Assembly: GCA_002914805.1 (NCBI GenBank)
Contig: JXTB01000422.1
Coordinates: 62,001 to 126,000 of the forward strand
DNA from: Parasponia andersonii
Taxonomy: Eukaryota; Streptophyta; Magnoliopsida; Rosales; Cannabaceae
Length of the DNA stretch: 64,000 nt
Direction of reading: 5' to 3'
How positions within the stretch are numbered: the stretch's first letter is position 1; every line of letters starts with the position of its first letter. Below are positions 10,896-25,245 of the stretch, piece after piece. Both the position numbers and the translations under genes were made by a program. Below the pieces are notes generated by a model. That model was not told the origin of the DNA, searched no databases, and saw only the letters and a program-made list of their open reading frames with translations.

Positions 10896-13800
10896 TTATG
10901 CATTCCCGCCATCAGAACTGCTGCATGCTTGATTTGGAAGTACACCGCTGCCCCCAAAATCTCCATCCAAGCTCATTTGCTGGACTTCTTGCGGAGAGAG
11001 AATCTTAATGCAGCGAACACAGTTCACAAACTCCCTGAAACACACATAACCAAACAATGTTTGGTGCAAGTGGGAAACATAAGTGTATGCATCTGATGGT
11101 ACTGCCAGGAAAAAAAAAAAAAAAAAAAAAAAAAAAAAANAAAAAGAAATAAGACTCACTGCCATGGGTCGTCTCCAACCAGCAGAATATCGTTTTCATG
11201 ATCCTTATATACTAGTTTCCAGCCTACTCTCTGTCGGTCTTCTAATTGTCCCTCAATTCCAAATCTACGAGCCAGATCTTGTTTAAGCTCATCATAACCC
11301 GAATAGCGAGTAATATCAATTGATCTCCCAACAGCTCCACGTTTGTATACCTTTTCAGAGAAATTAGCCAAGTTAGAAACCAAGAATAATTAAATTTAAA
11401 AATGATAATTAAAATAGTTCCATTAGTTGAAATGTTCTGTCAAAAACATCAAACCTTAGTATATGTCCGCATCCGTTGAAGTTGTGGTGCTGGTGCCCAT
11501 GGTCCTCGGTTCAAGAAGCTGCTATCATTGATCGTTGAGTCAATGGAATTAAATGTCATATCAGGAACCCCAAATGACTGCGAAACCATAGAAGATGAAA
11601 GTTCCTGCTGAGCATCTTTTGAATTTTCATAGCAGTTCAGAATGCCTCCCGAAGAAAGATTACTCGGAAAATCCTTTCCTAACCCCACCACGCCCTTGGT
11701 CAATAAAGGATCAGGATTCAAAGGTACCCCTAATTGGCCATCAATGGTATTCCCATATGAAACATTGTTTCCCTGATCTGCCTGAACTTCCCTATCTTGA
11801 CTTGCTTCTCTAAAAAGCATTGACTGTGGATTGAAAAGAAATTGGTTATTATTCTGCTGCAAATTCACATCATTCTGAGAAAGGCAAACTGAAGTTGTTG
11901 AAGATGAAGTATCCAAGTAATCTGTTTGAGCAGCTGCACCGTTCATGTATGTATGTGGTGTACAAATTCCTTGACTTTGACTTCTAGGAATGTTCAGTAA
12001 AGGCTTGACTTCAGACTTCTGCTGGAACTCTTTAATGAAGTTAACATTGGATGAAACTGTTTCCAAGGCATTGGGACTCAAGATAGTGGCAGCAGATTGT
12101 GCCATGTCTTCCGCCAAAACTGTACTTCGGTGAACCCTGCTGTTCATAACTGGTTGAACTCCATTTGAACAATTGTTCGTAGATGGAGATGTTGAACAAG
12201 ATGGAACATCATCGGTGATCCCAGACTGCCCTGCTCCCACAGCTCCAGTCATTACACTGCTACCACCCACAGCAACTTGATTTGTTACTGAGTTTGGGGG
12301 AAGCCCCATGTGCCCAGGCATTTCGGACAGCATGCCATGCTGTTGCTGTTGAAGCTTTGGCTGATGGGGTGTTTGAGAGAATCGACCATTGTTTTGGTTG
12401 ACATTATTCTTTGTCATCTGCTGTGTGATTGTGTTCGGTTGAAGGAGTGAGCTTGTCACCATTTGTGGCATCTCCAGCATTTGGGGGGAAGTTGCAGACC
12501 TGGAGAAGCTCTGGGACACATCTAAAAGTTGCCTCTGCTGATCCTGGATTTGAGTTTGAGTAAGTTGAGCTGGCTGTTGCAGTGAAGACTGTTGAGCTAA
12601 AATTGACTGCTGTTGCTGCTGAAGCTTCTCTAACAACTGAAGCCGAAGCTGATTATCTGAAATATGTCGTAACTGTTGGTTAATTTGATCAGGAAGCTGA
12701 GATTGAATTATATTTTGCTGTTGGCTCTGGCTTGTAATTTGAGGCTGATGATGCTGATTTTGGGAGAGGTTTCTTTGAAGTTGATTGTTCTGCATAGACG
12801 TTTGCTGCTGAAGGATATTACTTGTCTGGACAATATTTTGAGGCTGCAGAATCTGTGCCTGAACCTGACTTGAAGATAGAGTTTGGTTAACTATATTCTG
12901 TCTTGGTTGCTGAGTAACATCACTCAACGGTTGTGGCTGTATAATGGATCCTAGAGCGTTCAATGTAGATGGTAGCTCTGAGAGTTGATCAAGTTGCTGG
13001 GCTTGCTGAGGTATCCTTTGAGAATTGAATTGTAAGTTATTTGCCTGAGATACTTGGGGTGCTGACAAGCCCAGCTGCCGAGAAAGATCAGCTCCAGGAA
13101 GATTTTGGATAACAGGACCTGAAAAGGAATGTTGCATGTAATTTGGCTGGATGGAGTTTGCCAATGCAGGGTTTTGCTGCATGTTCATCCACTGGACTAG
13201 GCTAAAGCCAGGAAAACCCTGGTTGTCCTTCATGCACATATCATCACCAAGCCAAGGCAATGTTCTCTTAAACAGGCTATCCAAGTCAGAGGAGTCATCA
13301 TCTACAAAATAGATACAAAGGTTAGTCACTCATCCTATCCTCTCTGTAAGTCCATGTTTTCGAAACTATAGAAATCAATGTCCAAACCAAAAAAGTCTAT
13401 GACTGGTAATATTTCAAATGTGTGCATCGCATACCTGGCATTCCTGGTTGCCTTGGACGCTTTGATCTGAAGAATGGAGGGGGACATATGAAAAATGGAG
13501 CAGTAACAGGTTCAATCTCCCAGATTGAGACCCTATTACGCCTTTCCCCAGCAGTTGACTCATCCCAACCAACCTATTCAAGTGTACAAAAAGGAAATTA
13601 CAGCAGTATTCTACAATACTGATGAGAAAAATATGCCAAAACTGCAAATAAAGGGAGGGAAAAAAGAGACAAAATGCAATGAGCTAACCTGCAAATTACG
13701 CCATTGTGAATTCTTCCACCTAGCAGGATCAAGATCACTAATACCTGTAATTGTACCCATATATCTGCAGAAGGAATTGATATTGTTTTCATTCCAAAAT

Positions 13801-16433
13801 TATTCATATTCCAAAATAAAAAAATTCTTGAAATCCAGGAAGATAATATGTTTCTCAAGATCCGAGAAAATCATTTAATTCTTAACATGGTTTAACATCA
13901 AGAACAAGCTTTTCCAATGCTAAACTAACCACTGATTTGATTTCAACTAATCCGAAATCAATGTCGTATTTCTTTTGTTAAGCTTTTATCAGAATCAGAA
14001 TAGAGACTCCAGTCAACTACCTTCTTGTTCCGGATTCTTCAGTTTCAAACATCATACGGAAACGCATGCCAAGTGACATATGGTTTCCACCAACTGCCTT
14101 GTAGTACTTGGCCAAAGGAATAACAAATTCTGATGGACTGGCCCTGCACATGCAAAGACACATTTCACTTTGTAATTTAATTTTAAAGCCAACTAGATGC
14201 CGACTCAAACTGGTCAACATTTCATAAGCAGATCAAAATTTGCCTTCCCAAGAAATGAGTAGTACGAATTTGCATTTTTAGTAGAATAAGAAAAAGAAAA
14301 GAAAAATGCCAACCTAGGATTGTAAAACACTGTGAAAGGGCTATTGTTGGCTGCAGCATGAGCTGCTGCTGCAAGAATTCCAATATGCATACTATCGCTC
14401 GACAATACAGACGATGAGAGGTTGGTGGGTTGCCTGTTAGCTCGTCTAATACCCAGAAGAAGATGTTGCTTTTCATCCCTGATTACAATCATTGAATTTA
14501 AGGATATTTAATCAAAAGGTATTTTGCACTTCATATATTGAGCCCAACTGGAAAAACATGATCATGTGTATGAAGCATCAAGGAGAAAAAAGGCTTTAGA
14601 TTCTGAGGCAATTTAGATAAATATTATAAGAAAAGTCAACAGAACATATAAAAGTCCCAATAATCTCGGTTCTTCATCGTACCTGATAAACAAAACAGAG
14701 TCACCAGCAAAAAGTCTCTTTCCACTGACAAATAGACTCCATCCAGTTGTAAGCAAGTGGCGTTTTGGTTGTCCTAGATGAGGGAAAAAACGTATTGACA
14801 ACAGAAGTCTAGAAGACGAAGAAATGCATACCTCTGAAAACTAAACCTACACCAGAAAGGCCTAATTTAGAAGTTTTGATTGAGCTGATAAGAGAAACAT
14901 ACCACGGTAGATATGGCGGAAGGTCCAAACATTATCATGCAAATCCCTGGCAACAAGTTCTTGAGCAGGTGGTTGCATAGAGAAATCCTTGTACAGGAAT
15001 AGGAACAACATAAAAATTTGCATTTGTTGCGGCAAACCTACAAACAGTCCAAATATACTTACAAGAGGAGGGAAAATCTTCTCTGCTGCACGGCGAGGCA
15101 CAGAGAAACCTCCGTGAGTACTTGTATCACTAGCCGTCAACGTTTTACAGAAAAACTCCGGTTGGGGCTTATTTGACTTGAGAGCAAGATCAGATCTCAG
15201 TAGTGCATCCTTATCAACCTACAAGCAAAAAGAATACCGAATTTGCATTTCTCTCCAAACTCAAATGGCAATTTTTACACTTCAGCAAGAGACTATAAGG
15301 AAATCTGCACATTCGCATAGGAAAACGAAAGACTAAACTGATTTAGATAAATTGCTTACAATATGAACCGGTTGGAGTGTCATCTGAGCATATACTTCAT
15401 CTGTTTCTGGGTCAGCCTAGGGAACGAATAAAACACAAGAAAGTGATTAAACTCCATCTGTATATTTAAGTGTTGATCAATATAAACGGTCGGCCTAACA
15501 TACATGCAGGGTCACATTGTGAAGGAGACAGAGTAGCTTGGAGGGAAGATTTGTGTAGTTGGGGATTTGAGCATCCACATCCTTCTTCATAGATGCTGCA
15601 ACCTGAGATTGGACGTTTCAGTTATCAGTCATGCAAAGACAGTTTACTTGAGATTGAGAATGCAAAAGAAAGGCGAAAGAAACGTAACTTAACAAGATCA
15701 ATCATCACTAATGACTAGAAAACTTAGGAAACAAAACAATAATTTGGACAAAACAAAGACCCTTACTAGATAAGTTTCAAATTGCATGACAGAAATACAT
15801 ATATCCCAATTGTTTGATTCGGAAAAAAGCCCACATTTTGTTTAAATTAGTTTATCGACTCTAAACTAGATAAGATTTTAAGGTTCCATAGCTCGACAGC
15901 AAATTAACAGAAAGACAGACAGACCTGCTCACTGTGGCCTTGAGGAAAGTAGAGTACGTGGGTCCCAGCCGGCGGCAAGTTCACTAGTGGCCCAGCGCAC
16001 GCCTGCCATAACTCCGGGTTTATGCTCTTCTTCTCTGTTCCTGGGACACGCGTCCACCCACCCATTTGTCAGAAAGACTTACCTTCATCTTTTCAATCCA
16101 TTCATTCATTCCCCCCACCAAACCCCCAAAACCTTTTCCGTTTGTTTCCCGAGAAAACAGGCGCAAGAAAATACAATTAACAAATTAAAACCCCATAAAC
16201 AAGACTAAATCCCAAGTAGAAGTAGGCGGAGTCGGTACAAAAATTTGCACGACCAAAACAAAGCCAATAGAGACAAATCCTTAAAACTGTATTACCCGAT
16301 CCACCGGCTCTTTCAAAGCTTTTCTCAGCTTTGTATAGAAACATAAAAGAGAAGGATAAATCTGACCTTCACATGGATTGGGAGGGGCCGCCGCCGCAGA
16401 CCCACCTCCGACACCGTTCGCCGGAGCCTTCAT
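10896..16433 (-). CDS. ARF19: auxin response factor, ARF19/ARF7 type (glutamine-rich activator)
   Basis: Fourteen exons close in phase to 1114 aa: 16433-16367, 16034-15925, 15602-15504, 15416-15360, 15218-15063, 14987-14903, 14773-14683, 14478-14314, 14143-14021, 13764-13689, 13573-13435, 13301-11455, 11350-11160 and 11034-10896. The protein begins [27 protein letters not shown] follows. The B3 DNA-binding domain (about 140-240) contains [19 protein letters not shown]. The ARF domain is at about 265-345. The large exon encodes a Gln-rich middle region (about 390-950), the hallmark of activating ARFs. The C-terminal PB1 domain (about 985-1080) has [13 protein letters not shown] and the acidic [10 protein letters not shown], for Aux/IAA binding. 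It binds TGTCTC elements in the nucleus and drives auxin-induced genes such as those for lateral roots. ARF7 versus ARF19 cannot be settled from sequence alone. Confidence 0.95.
11110..11145. repeat. poly-A tract with one ambiguous base (N) in an ARF intron
   Basis: A run of 30 A is followed by an N at 11140 and five more A. It lies in the last intron of the ARF gene (11035-11159) near the donor. The N marks an assembly uncertainty in homopolymer length and does not touch coding sequence. Confidence 0.9.
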
Positions 16434-17040
16434 TGCTGGTTCCGGCGACTTTGACCGAAAGACTCACCGGGACCGGGAAATGTCACTGGCTCATCTTCTC
16501 CGACTGTGAAACGTTCAAATATTTCCCCGGAACTCCAACTCAGATCAAAAAACCAAAACAACGCAAACCCAGATACCAAAAATCTTTCCTTTGAGCTCAG
16601 ATCAGCTCAGTCAAAACAAAAGATAGGAGAAACCCAAATGAGCAAAGGTGAAATATTTTCCCGGAGAGGGAAGGAAAGTTTGAAGTCTTTCGATATGGAT
16701 AAGTCAAACAAACAAACAAATGGGTCTTCCCTTGTGTTGACCCCGGCTTGAAAAATCCGGCGAGCAGGCCGGAAGTGGAGGGGAGACAAGGGAGGCACGA
16801 AAAAAGGAGGGTTTGCTGAGAAATGGAGAGACCAAATGCTGAAGCTTTGCCCCCTATCTTCCCCTACACTACCTAGACATAGATACATACACACATATAC
16901 ACATACATACAATAAAAATATAAATCTGTTTTCTCTTTCTCTCCTTTCTCTTTCGTTTCCCAATGAAAATGGCCCTGTTCTATTTTTCTCTTTATATCTT
17001 TTATTTTCTTTTCCTTTTGTCTATAATTTTTTTTGAAGAG
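16434..17040 (-). promoter_or_regulatory. probable ARF 5' leader and proximal promoter
   Basis: Upstream of the ARF ATG the sequence stays relatively GC-rich to about 16860. It then changes to pyrimidine-rich, AT-rich DNA, with an 'atacatacacacatatacacatac' type microsatellite near 16879-16910. A 5' untranslated leader of several hundred bases is likely; the transcription start is not determined. Confidence 0.45.
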
Positions 17041-20000
17041 TTTGACCTCTCAGGTTAAGTGGTGATAGAGATGGAAAGGGGTATAACTCTAATCTCTAAT
17101 CTTTAATTGTTTGTTAACCATGGTTACTTTCTTTATCCTTTTCTGCACATTATTTTCTTTTCCCAAATTAACCCTCTGCAAAATAATTCTTTTTTGTGGT
17201 ATGCTTAGTAAATTATATAGATTATAGAAGCAACAAACACACATGTTGACTTGAAAAGTACTTTAAAGTTGGCGTTGAAGTGTTTTCTAGTTCTCACTTT
17301 AAGCAATTCTTGTGCCAGCTTTAGTGATTATGATTAAGATTATTAATGAAACTTCATGATGATATGGTATGATATAAACATTCTTACCTTTTATAAAACG
17401 GCTCATAAATTCCCTCAAAAAAACAAAAAAAGGGCTCGTAAATGGATATCAATACCATAAAAATCTTAAAGGAATGTGACTTTGGTAATGTGTACTTGAA
17501 TGTCCCAAAGCCCAACCTTTTACATATATATATATATAAAGCAATTAGTTTTATAGATCATCTGCAGCAAACCATAGTGGTGAATCATGACTAGAGGCCC
17601 CCGAGGTGATGGAAATAATAACAATATTCCTCCAGTTACAAATCAGGGTAGAAAGAAAATTCTCCATTAATTGCAAAATGCAAGCAGAATATTTGGAGTA
17701 ATTAATGCAATAATTCCCATTTTGTTAATTTTTTTTTAAGAAAAAAAAAAAAAGAATCCATTCTATTAGATACACCTACAGCAAACTCCAATATTGAAAA
17801 TTTGGAGCTCTCAATTTCTTTTAAATGCAATTTGTATAGGCTTTTCAATACATGCCGATTTAATTTATTTACAATTAGATATTCCTTTTTCCACTTTGTT
17901 GTCTTAAAAGAACATCTAATTTGTGGACAAAAAGAGTAAGAAAAAACTTCGATGGGCCTCAAAGGCATGGTATATATCTTGACTTTACAAAATATTAATT
18001 GCTTCATTGATTGTGTCAAAAGATGCATTTTACCTTCTTAGGATACGCAAATAATCAACCTAATTTATATATTGTCTAACAAATCTAATAATATTAGCTC
18101 ATTTATTTATAATTAAAAAAAAAAACCATTGTCTTTATATGGTTAATTTAAGGACAACAAGGTCGGATCTTTGCCTTAATAATAGAAACTAAAACAGTTA
18201 CCATATATTACGTACAAAATATATATATATTTTTTGAGGGAAAATACAAAATGAATTCTATAAAGGGTTTTGTGTTGTATGGTATTTGTCCTAGAATGAA
18301 TGGAATGGAGTGGAGGGCAATTTGGTGAATGAAAAATTATGAAGCGTAAGGAGGGGACGACTATGTCTATCAATTGGGCATAGGACCCTCCATTATTGGG
18401 GTGGGGCGTGATTTGTGAAGACCCATTTAGCCTTTTAGGCATCTTGGGGCTGCCCGATCTCACAAAGTCACATGGGTATACTGTACGGTCATCCCGCATT
18501 ATGGTAATAATCATGATTATCATTAAACGCATCTTAATAACAAAGAGAAAAAAATGCTTTCAATTCGCTTATTTATTTTTATTTATTTATTTATCACAAG
18601 CCTTCTTTCTCACCCGAATAAACTACTTGATGACGTGGCAACCAATGTCGGCGGCTGCATTCATGGCTTTGACAGCACTCTCTCTCTCGCTCTCTCTCTC
18701 TCTTTTCTTGGACTTTGTACACCGGTTTAGTCAAACCTCTTCAGTTACACCCTTCTAAAATCTCTATCAACTGAGTTTGCCTAATAACATAACGTAATCT
18801 TCACCGTCCATTAGTTAAGACTTTGCAAATTATATAAAAACGTATGTATCTGATCATATATCCTGATCACCAGCTTTGCTTCTTTTTCTCATTTCTTTAT
18901 CCACTACTCAATCTTGATTCTTGATCACCAGCCATATACAAATAGGAGTTGTATATTATCATTTTATGACTGTGAAACTAATAATTCTTATTAACTTCCA
19001 AATTAAACGCAAAATATACCTCACTTTATCCAAAACTATTAAGGAACAAGCTAAGCGTATATTCCCTTTTCTCCTTTTAAATAATTTAATTATTCCATTG
19101 GTTTTATTCCACTTGTCTAATATACTGTAGCTTTTCTAGAATTGCTCTCAAATGACACAATTATATGTGCATGACCATCAAAAATTATATGAGAAGGTAG
19201 GTGAATGTGATGTAAATGTTATGTAGTGAACAGTTTTCTAACCCTTTTTTTTTTTCTCCAATGATGCATATTAAATTATGAGTTGCAAAATTATTTAAAA
19301 ATTAAGACTTTATTATAATATAATAACTTTTATCTCTTTTCTTTTAGTTCGCACATTCATAAGGAGGAGGTGGGGCTACATTTCTTTGGGTAGTAGTTAG
19401 AGAAGGCCACTAATTAAAGTGGATATAGTGACCCTCTCTTTTAGGTGTTAGTTTTATTCATAGATAAGCTGTAACCTAATTCCAATTTCCCATATTTGTG
19501 AAGCGTGAGACTTTCTTTATCTTTAATTAGATTGTGCATTACAAAGTTGATGCTTATTAAAAATATAATATTTACTAATGTAGGAAAAAAAAATCATGAT
19601 AATAAAAATAGAATCTTCCAATGAATTTCATAGAACTGGTAGGGAATAATTTTTATGACCTGTTTCCTAATAAAATTAAATAAACCTGCCTAGCTCACCC
19701 GAAAAAATTAGTACAAAGCATATATACATTAATGAATTTAACCTTTTGTAATTTTCTTGTTGTTTGTATAATATCGATTCGGTCGGTAACAATGACCAAC
19801 TCAAATAACATATATATAAATATTATTTTGTTTAATTAAGATTAATTATGCAGATTTTGTAATAATAAAAATTAAAACGAGAAAAAATATTAAATAATAA
19901 GTATTTATTTTTATTATTCTTTTTCAATTAACTAAATTATAATAGCCGTCACATTATAATCAAATAATTAAAAAAAAATACTTATAAAAGGTAAAAAATA

Positions 20001-22609
20001 TTTCTATTAGATTAGAAATCATATAAATATTTGTATGTAACTCATGCGTGGAATTACTCCATTCCGTTTTAAACGCAAAGTTTATTCATCAATGCATTAC
20101 GTTTGATTAAGTGTTGTAAATATATTTTTCTCTTCGTACATAAAATCCAATGTTTGGTATTTTTTTTTTCTTTTTACAAATAAAATCTATTAATGTTTTA
20201 AAATGGACCAACAAAACTGGTCAGTTATCAAATACTAAATAGGCATGTGTAATCATTAATCCTTCCAAGCCTCGCCCTTTTTATTTAAATAAAAAAATTC
20301 TATAGTTCGGTGTTTCTAGGGGATAAATAAAAGATAAGAGGCTGTGTATGAAATTATGAGAAGTCGGTGGTCATAGCTGCAAAAAAAAGATCACCTGATT
20401 GACTGGTTAGTTTCCAATGTCTGGCTTCATTCTTTTTATAATTAATTGGCACATAATTAAAGGAATTAATTAAGTTAATCGTGTAAGATGAGGGTCCCAC
20501 AAACGGGGCCGTGTTTCCTGGAGTGGTGGGTTGTAGGGCCCTCCGCTTTGACCATATCAACAGCTTGCTACTCCAAAGAACATATCTGACGTGGCTGTAT
20601 CGACGGTCGACGTTGAGACCTTGAATTCTTCACTTGAAGATAGGAAATTAGGGAATTTGAGTTATTTATTTTTTTAGAAAGGGTAGTCACTATACATATT
20701 TGTTTTTGACGGTATAAACTATAAATCCTATATTTGGTCCTCAAAATAAAATAAATCTTTTTCTTAGCCCAAACATAAACCTTATTTAGTTATTTTGGTC
20801 GTTGATCAGTATTATATATCATTTAGGATAACTAAAAAAAATAAAAATAAATGAAGTAGGACTTTTTTGCAATTTGAACCATATTTTTTAGTTTGTACAA
20901 AATTTTGTAAGTATATTTTAAATATCTTCAAATTTGTACTTTTTATGTACAAATTAAGTGATTTGTGCTTATCGTTTTAAGTTATTTTTAATAAATGTTT
21001 TATATTAGTCGGTAAAAATAAGATATTCTTAATTCAGATTTTGTGTTTAGTGAAAAATTTATTAATTAATTTATATACAGAATATATAAATTTATCGAGA
21101 TTTAAAATATAAATATATAATTTTACACAAATCAAAATATATAGTTTAAATTACGTAAAGACACGATATTTCAAAGTATTTTTTGGCGATCATCCTTGTC
21201 ATCTACCTTTTAAACCTTTAAAAGTAACATAGTACAATTTTGAATTGTATTACAACTTTAATTTGAACAACTCAGTTATGAGGGAGGGATCAAAACTAAT
21301 ATTTTGGAAGAACACGATTTAATTAGCAATGTGACATTTGAAAGTTCAATAATCACTAAGACAATAACACCACAATTCATTGACCAAATCTGAGATATTT
21401 TGAAGTGCTAGGTTATAACTAGAGGCCCTTTTTGGTAATTTCTGAATATCAACGAGAGTGAGTTGGCTTCGGGGGACTTTTGCTTATAGGTTGGTTATTG
21501 AAGACACAACATTAGAAATTAAAAAAGACGATCAATGGTTTGGACTTAAACAGAGAGATCCAAATATCTACATATACGTAGACGAAGGTAGGTACTGAGT
21601 ATGGTTTATGAGCAGTGAGTTGATAGTATATGAATGATTAATCATGACCATATAATCTGAATTGGGATTCAAAAGCAGGCAATATCACAAACATAATCAT
21701 TCCATCATCAATGTTAACCAATTATTATTCGTAATTCCTTTTCTCCCTTCCAATACAGTTCAGTGGGCCAATCAATTGGACGTATGTAATAAATCATTAT
21801 TGTTTATATTAAATAATTATATATAGTTACATACATGTAACTCCTCCTGCCTTGATTTAGCATTTAGTTTATTACTTTCACATTTTTTTTTTTTTCGGTT
21901 CAAATTACCTGAGCTTGGAGTTAGAATTATAAATGATTATTCTGAAAAATTTTACATAACTTTACAATTATTTCGAATCTTCGAATAATTCCTGTTTGTT
22001 TTTGACAATAAATATTAATTGGTTATTATTTCGACTTTCAAAAAGAAAAGAAAAAAAAAAAGGGAGGGGGAGGGGGAGATAAATATGCCTACACTACATT
22101 CTTTTTCGGCTTCTTACAAAAGCTATTAAGCTGATAATTAATGTTTCCTGAAATTGAAAAACATTCATTAATTTCACTGTATTGGGGATTTAGCAACATA
22201 TATATAGTTAATCATCATAATATTTAATCGAGATAGATATTATATACATTAATACTGATGTAAGTTACACCCGAATAAAAATACTTTGATTTGTCCATGT
22301 ATTGCATATGGTATAAGCAAATACATAATTAAAGTATAGTTTGTAAAACAATAAATAATACAAAAATAGAGGTATATATAGGCAGGCAGGGTATTACTCA
22401 TATTTATATAGGTTTTGTTGTAAGTGGTTATTTGGTTATATTTTCTTATACACGTGTTTTCTATTTCACAAAATGTAAATAAATAATTATATGCGGGGAT
22501 TGCCATTGGAATTGGATAAAGTATGAAAAGCATAGGCATAGGATGGTTGTTTGGTCTAATTCTTCTAATAAACAAATAGAAGGAAAGCAAGGTAGAGCGT
22601 GCATGTAAG

Positions 22610-22700
22610 CAGCTCAAAATCCGGCAGTTTTCACGGAGGCGCAGTTCTCGATGTACATGCTCGCGAGGGGTTCACCGCCATAGGCCGACGGACACGTGTC
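22610..22700. other. GC-rich islet of unknown nature
   Basis: About 90 bp of clearly higher GC content sits in very AT-rich DNA. On the minus strand it carries a stop-to-stop frame of about 37 codons with no Met at its start, ending IENCASVKTAGF followed by TGA. A CACGTG G-box lies just beyond it, at about 22694. I do not recognise the peptide. It could be a relic exon, a small-peptide gene or an unannotated RNA. No splice or start evidence supports calling a gene. Confidence 0.25.
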
Positions 22701-22890
22701 AATATAAAAGGGATGCAACGTAATCACACTAGTCAAGTTGAAATTGTAATTTTACGAGCTATAGTATTAGTTAGAGTATAGCGTAAAGTAGAGTAGAAGT
22801 AGAGATTTGACGTCCCCACACTAACATCAGTTCATATCATTATATCCGAACACAACACTCGAGTTTGGTTGGTGCCTAAAGTGGGTGGCT

Positions 22891-22893
<3 letters not shown>

Positions 22894-22921
<28 letters not shown>
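22894..22921. repeat. (AT)n microsatellite
   Basis: An uninterrupted AT dinucleotide run of about 28 bp. Confidence 0.9.
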
Positions 22922-22924
<3 letters not shown>

Positions 22925-25215
22925 GCTGGGTTTGTTTTTCCTTATTATGAAAACTTTAATTTTGGGATAAAAATATTAATCAAAATGTTAAAATTTCAAC
23001 GAGAAGTGGGAACACGCCTCTTTCTCTTTGGCTTTTTATTGGTTGTGGGAATCATTGGGATTATTAGTGTCCCCAAATTTCTCCATAGTCTTCTTTTGGG
23101 GTTTACTTTTTGGATAGACCCAAAATATTGCCCTATCTCCCAAAAGTCCTAATTCTATCTCACTCTCACAACGCATGAGTTTGATAAGATTGGTGAAAAG
23201 AGATCAATACCAAAGAAGCATATGTTATCATATCATAACACGCATCAAATTAAACACCACATATATTTATTTATACGCTTGTGCGTAAAGTAGTGCTGCT
23301 AATTTTTGTGATCGGTGCTAAATGCTTCTCGGACAAATTAAGTAACTTCTATTAGACTAGAATAAAAGCAATCGTAAAGCTTTTTTTTTTTTTTTTTTTA
23401 AACGTGTCAACTTCTACACAATATTATTACTTTACACTATTATTTCACAAAATATATATATCTTCTGACCACAATAAACTTTATGCATATAATATGAGTT
23501 GATCCTACATACACATAGTATATAAACTTAACGGGAAAAAAAAGGGTTTAGTACGCACTCTTAATTTGTTGAATTAATTAATATAAAATGATATAATGTA
23601 TTAATGTTCAAACTTGTTTTTCGAGTCATAAAATCAATAATAAGACATTCTATGTGGACCAGCGTGGTGGGGTATGTATATATGGACTTATAAGCAGAGT
23701 AATGACTGTGAAATTCAAGAACATGGACTGTCTTAATTAAAACCTAGCTAGCTCAAAGATCATAAAAAGATATTATGTAGTTAATTTTTTTGTGAAAGCT
23801 CAAGCATTCCTTTTCGCTTTACGGTGTCTTGTGTCCAAATCATGGACCAGATCCATTTACTTCGCTAAAAGGACCATTTGGTACGGGACTTTCAAGTTTT
23901 TGTCTAAAAATCCGAATTAACGTGTTTGGTTGTATTCATGAATATTGTTAATGAATAGCAGGAATGTTAGAAAATTGTATTTAACTGCGCATCAGAATTT
24001 ATTATTTATTTTCTTGAATAATTATTTTTCATACTTTGTCATAATTATATATCAATTATTTTTTGTATTTTTATATAATCAAGTTATATGTTATTTTTTA
24101 AATGTATATAAAAATTTATTTTGTTGAAAACAATAAAATAATTATAAAATTTGGAATTGTTTGTCTAGCTTACAAGTCTATTCAATTAAAACATTTCCTA
24201 ATTATATATGATATCCAAAATCCTCATTTCTTTACATGCAAACACCGTACTTAATCAAATTAATTTAAAAAGTTCACGGTAATACTCAAATGACCACCCT
24301 TTTTTATTTATAAAATGTGAAAATCGAGCAAGAGATTCACATTTTTACGAAGAATATGAAATCATATGAAATTCACCACTTCAGATTACTTTTATAATAC
24401 TCTATTCCGTAGCAAAATGAACCCAATATATCCACCTACCTGAGTTTTCAAAAAAATCTGATATACCAAATATAATAATCTCTAAGATTCTTATTTATTC
24501 CTAAACTTAAGCCACACCAAACAGGTCCTAGAAGATTTGGACCCTAGAGATTAGAGATAGAAAAGTTAATAGAGAAATTTATTAAAAAAATGTAAGAATA
24601 TATTGATGTAAATGTTATTAAATAGAATATTCTCTTTTTTTTTTTGCTTGTTAATTAAATAATTCCTTATAATATATAGCTAGTAATAATATTTTGTCAA
24701 TTACAGTCTGAATTTGGAGCCGGAACAAGGTGTTTAAGCTCGTACGGACTTGCTACCTATTTTGAAAAACAAATATAGAAAATTTTCAGCAGATCAGTAT
24801 CAGATTTTAATCAATGTAATTATTATATTTTCTCCTATATTTATGCGGAGATCTTTTGCAAATAAAAAATGAAAAAAGAGGAAGACATGGCCCAACGCAG
24901 TTAGTGCCACATGCAGATGAAGAGTTCTAGTTGATCTGCCCATTATTTTAGGGGATGTTACTGAATAGAAAATTTGCATAGTTGTTATATGATATTGAGG
25001 AGAACACGGTTTAGCTAAGGGTGCAAAATAATAATTTTTTAAAAAAAAAGGTACGAAAATTAGGTAAATAATTGATTAAAATAACATATATGTCAATAAG
25101 ATTCACGATAATCATAATCGTCATCTCCCAACTGGTCAACATATTGATGCCAATGCTCTCACTGGTAACACAAATGTTTTTGTGTGATTCCCCACGCATA
25201 CGTATCATCACATAT

Positions 25216-25245
25216 ACAACACAACACAACACAACACAACACAAC
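25216..25245. repeat. (ACAAC)6 pentanucleotide microsatellite
   Basis: Six perfect ACAAC units, with a partial ACATAC unit after them. Confidence 0.9.
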
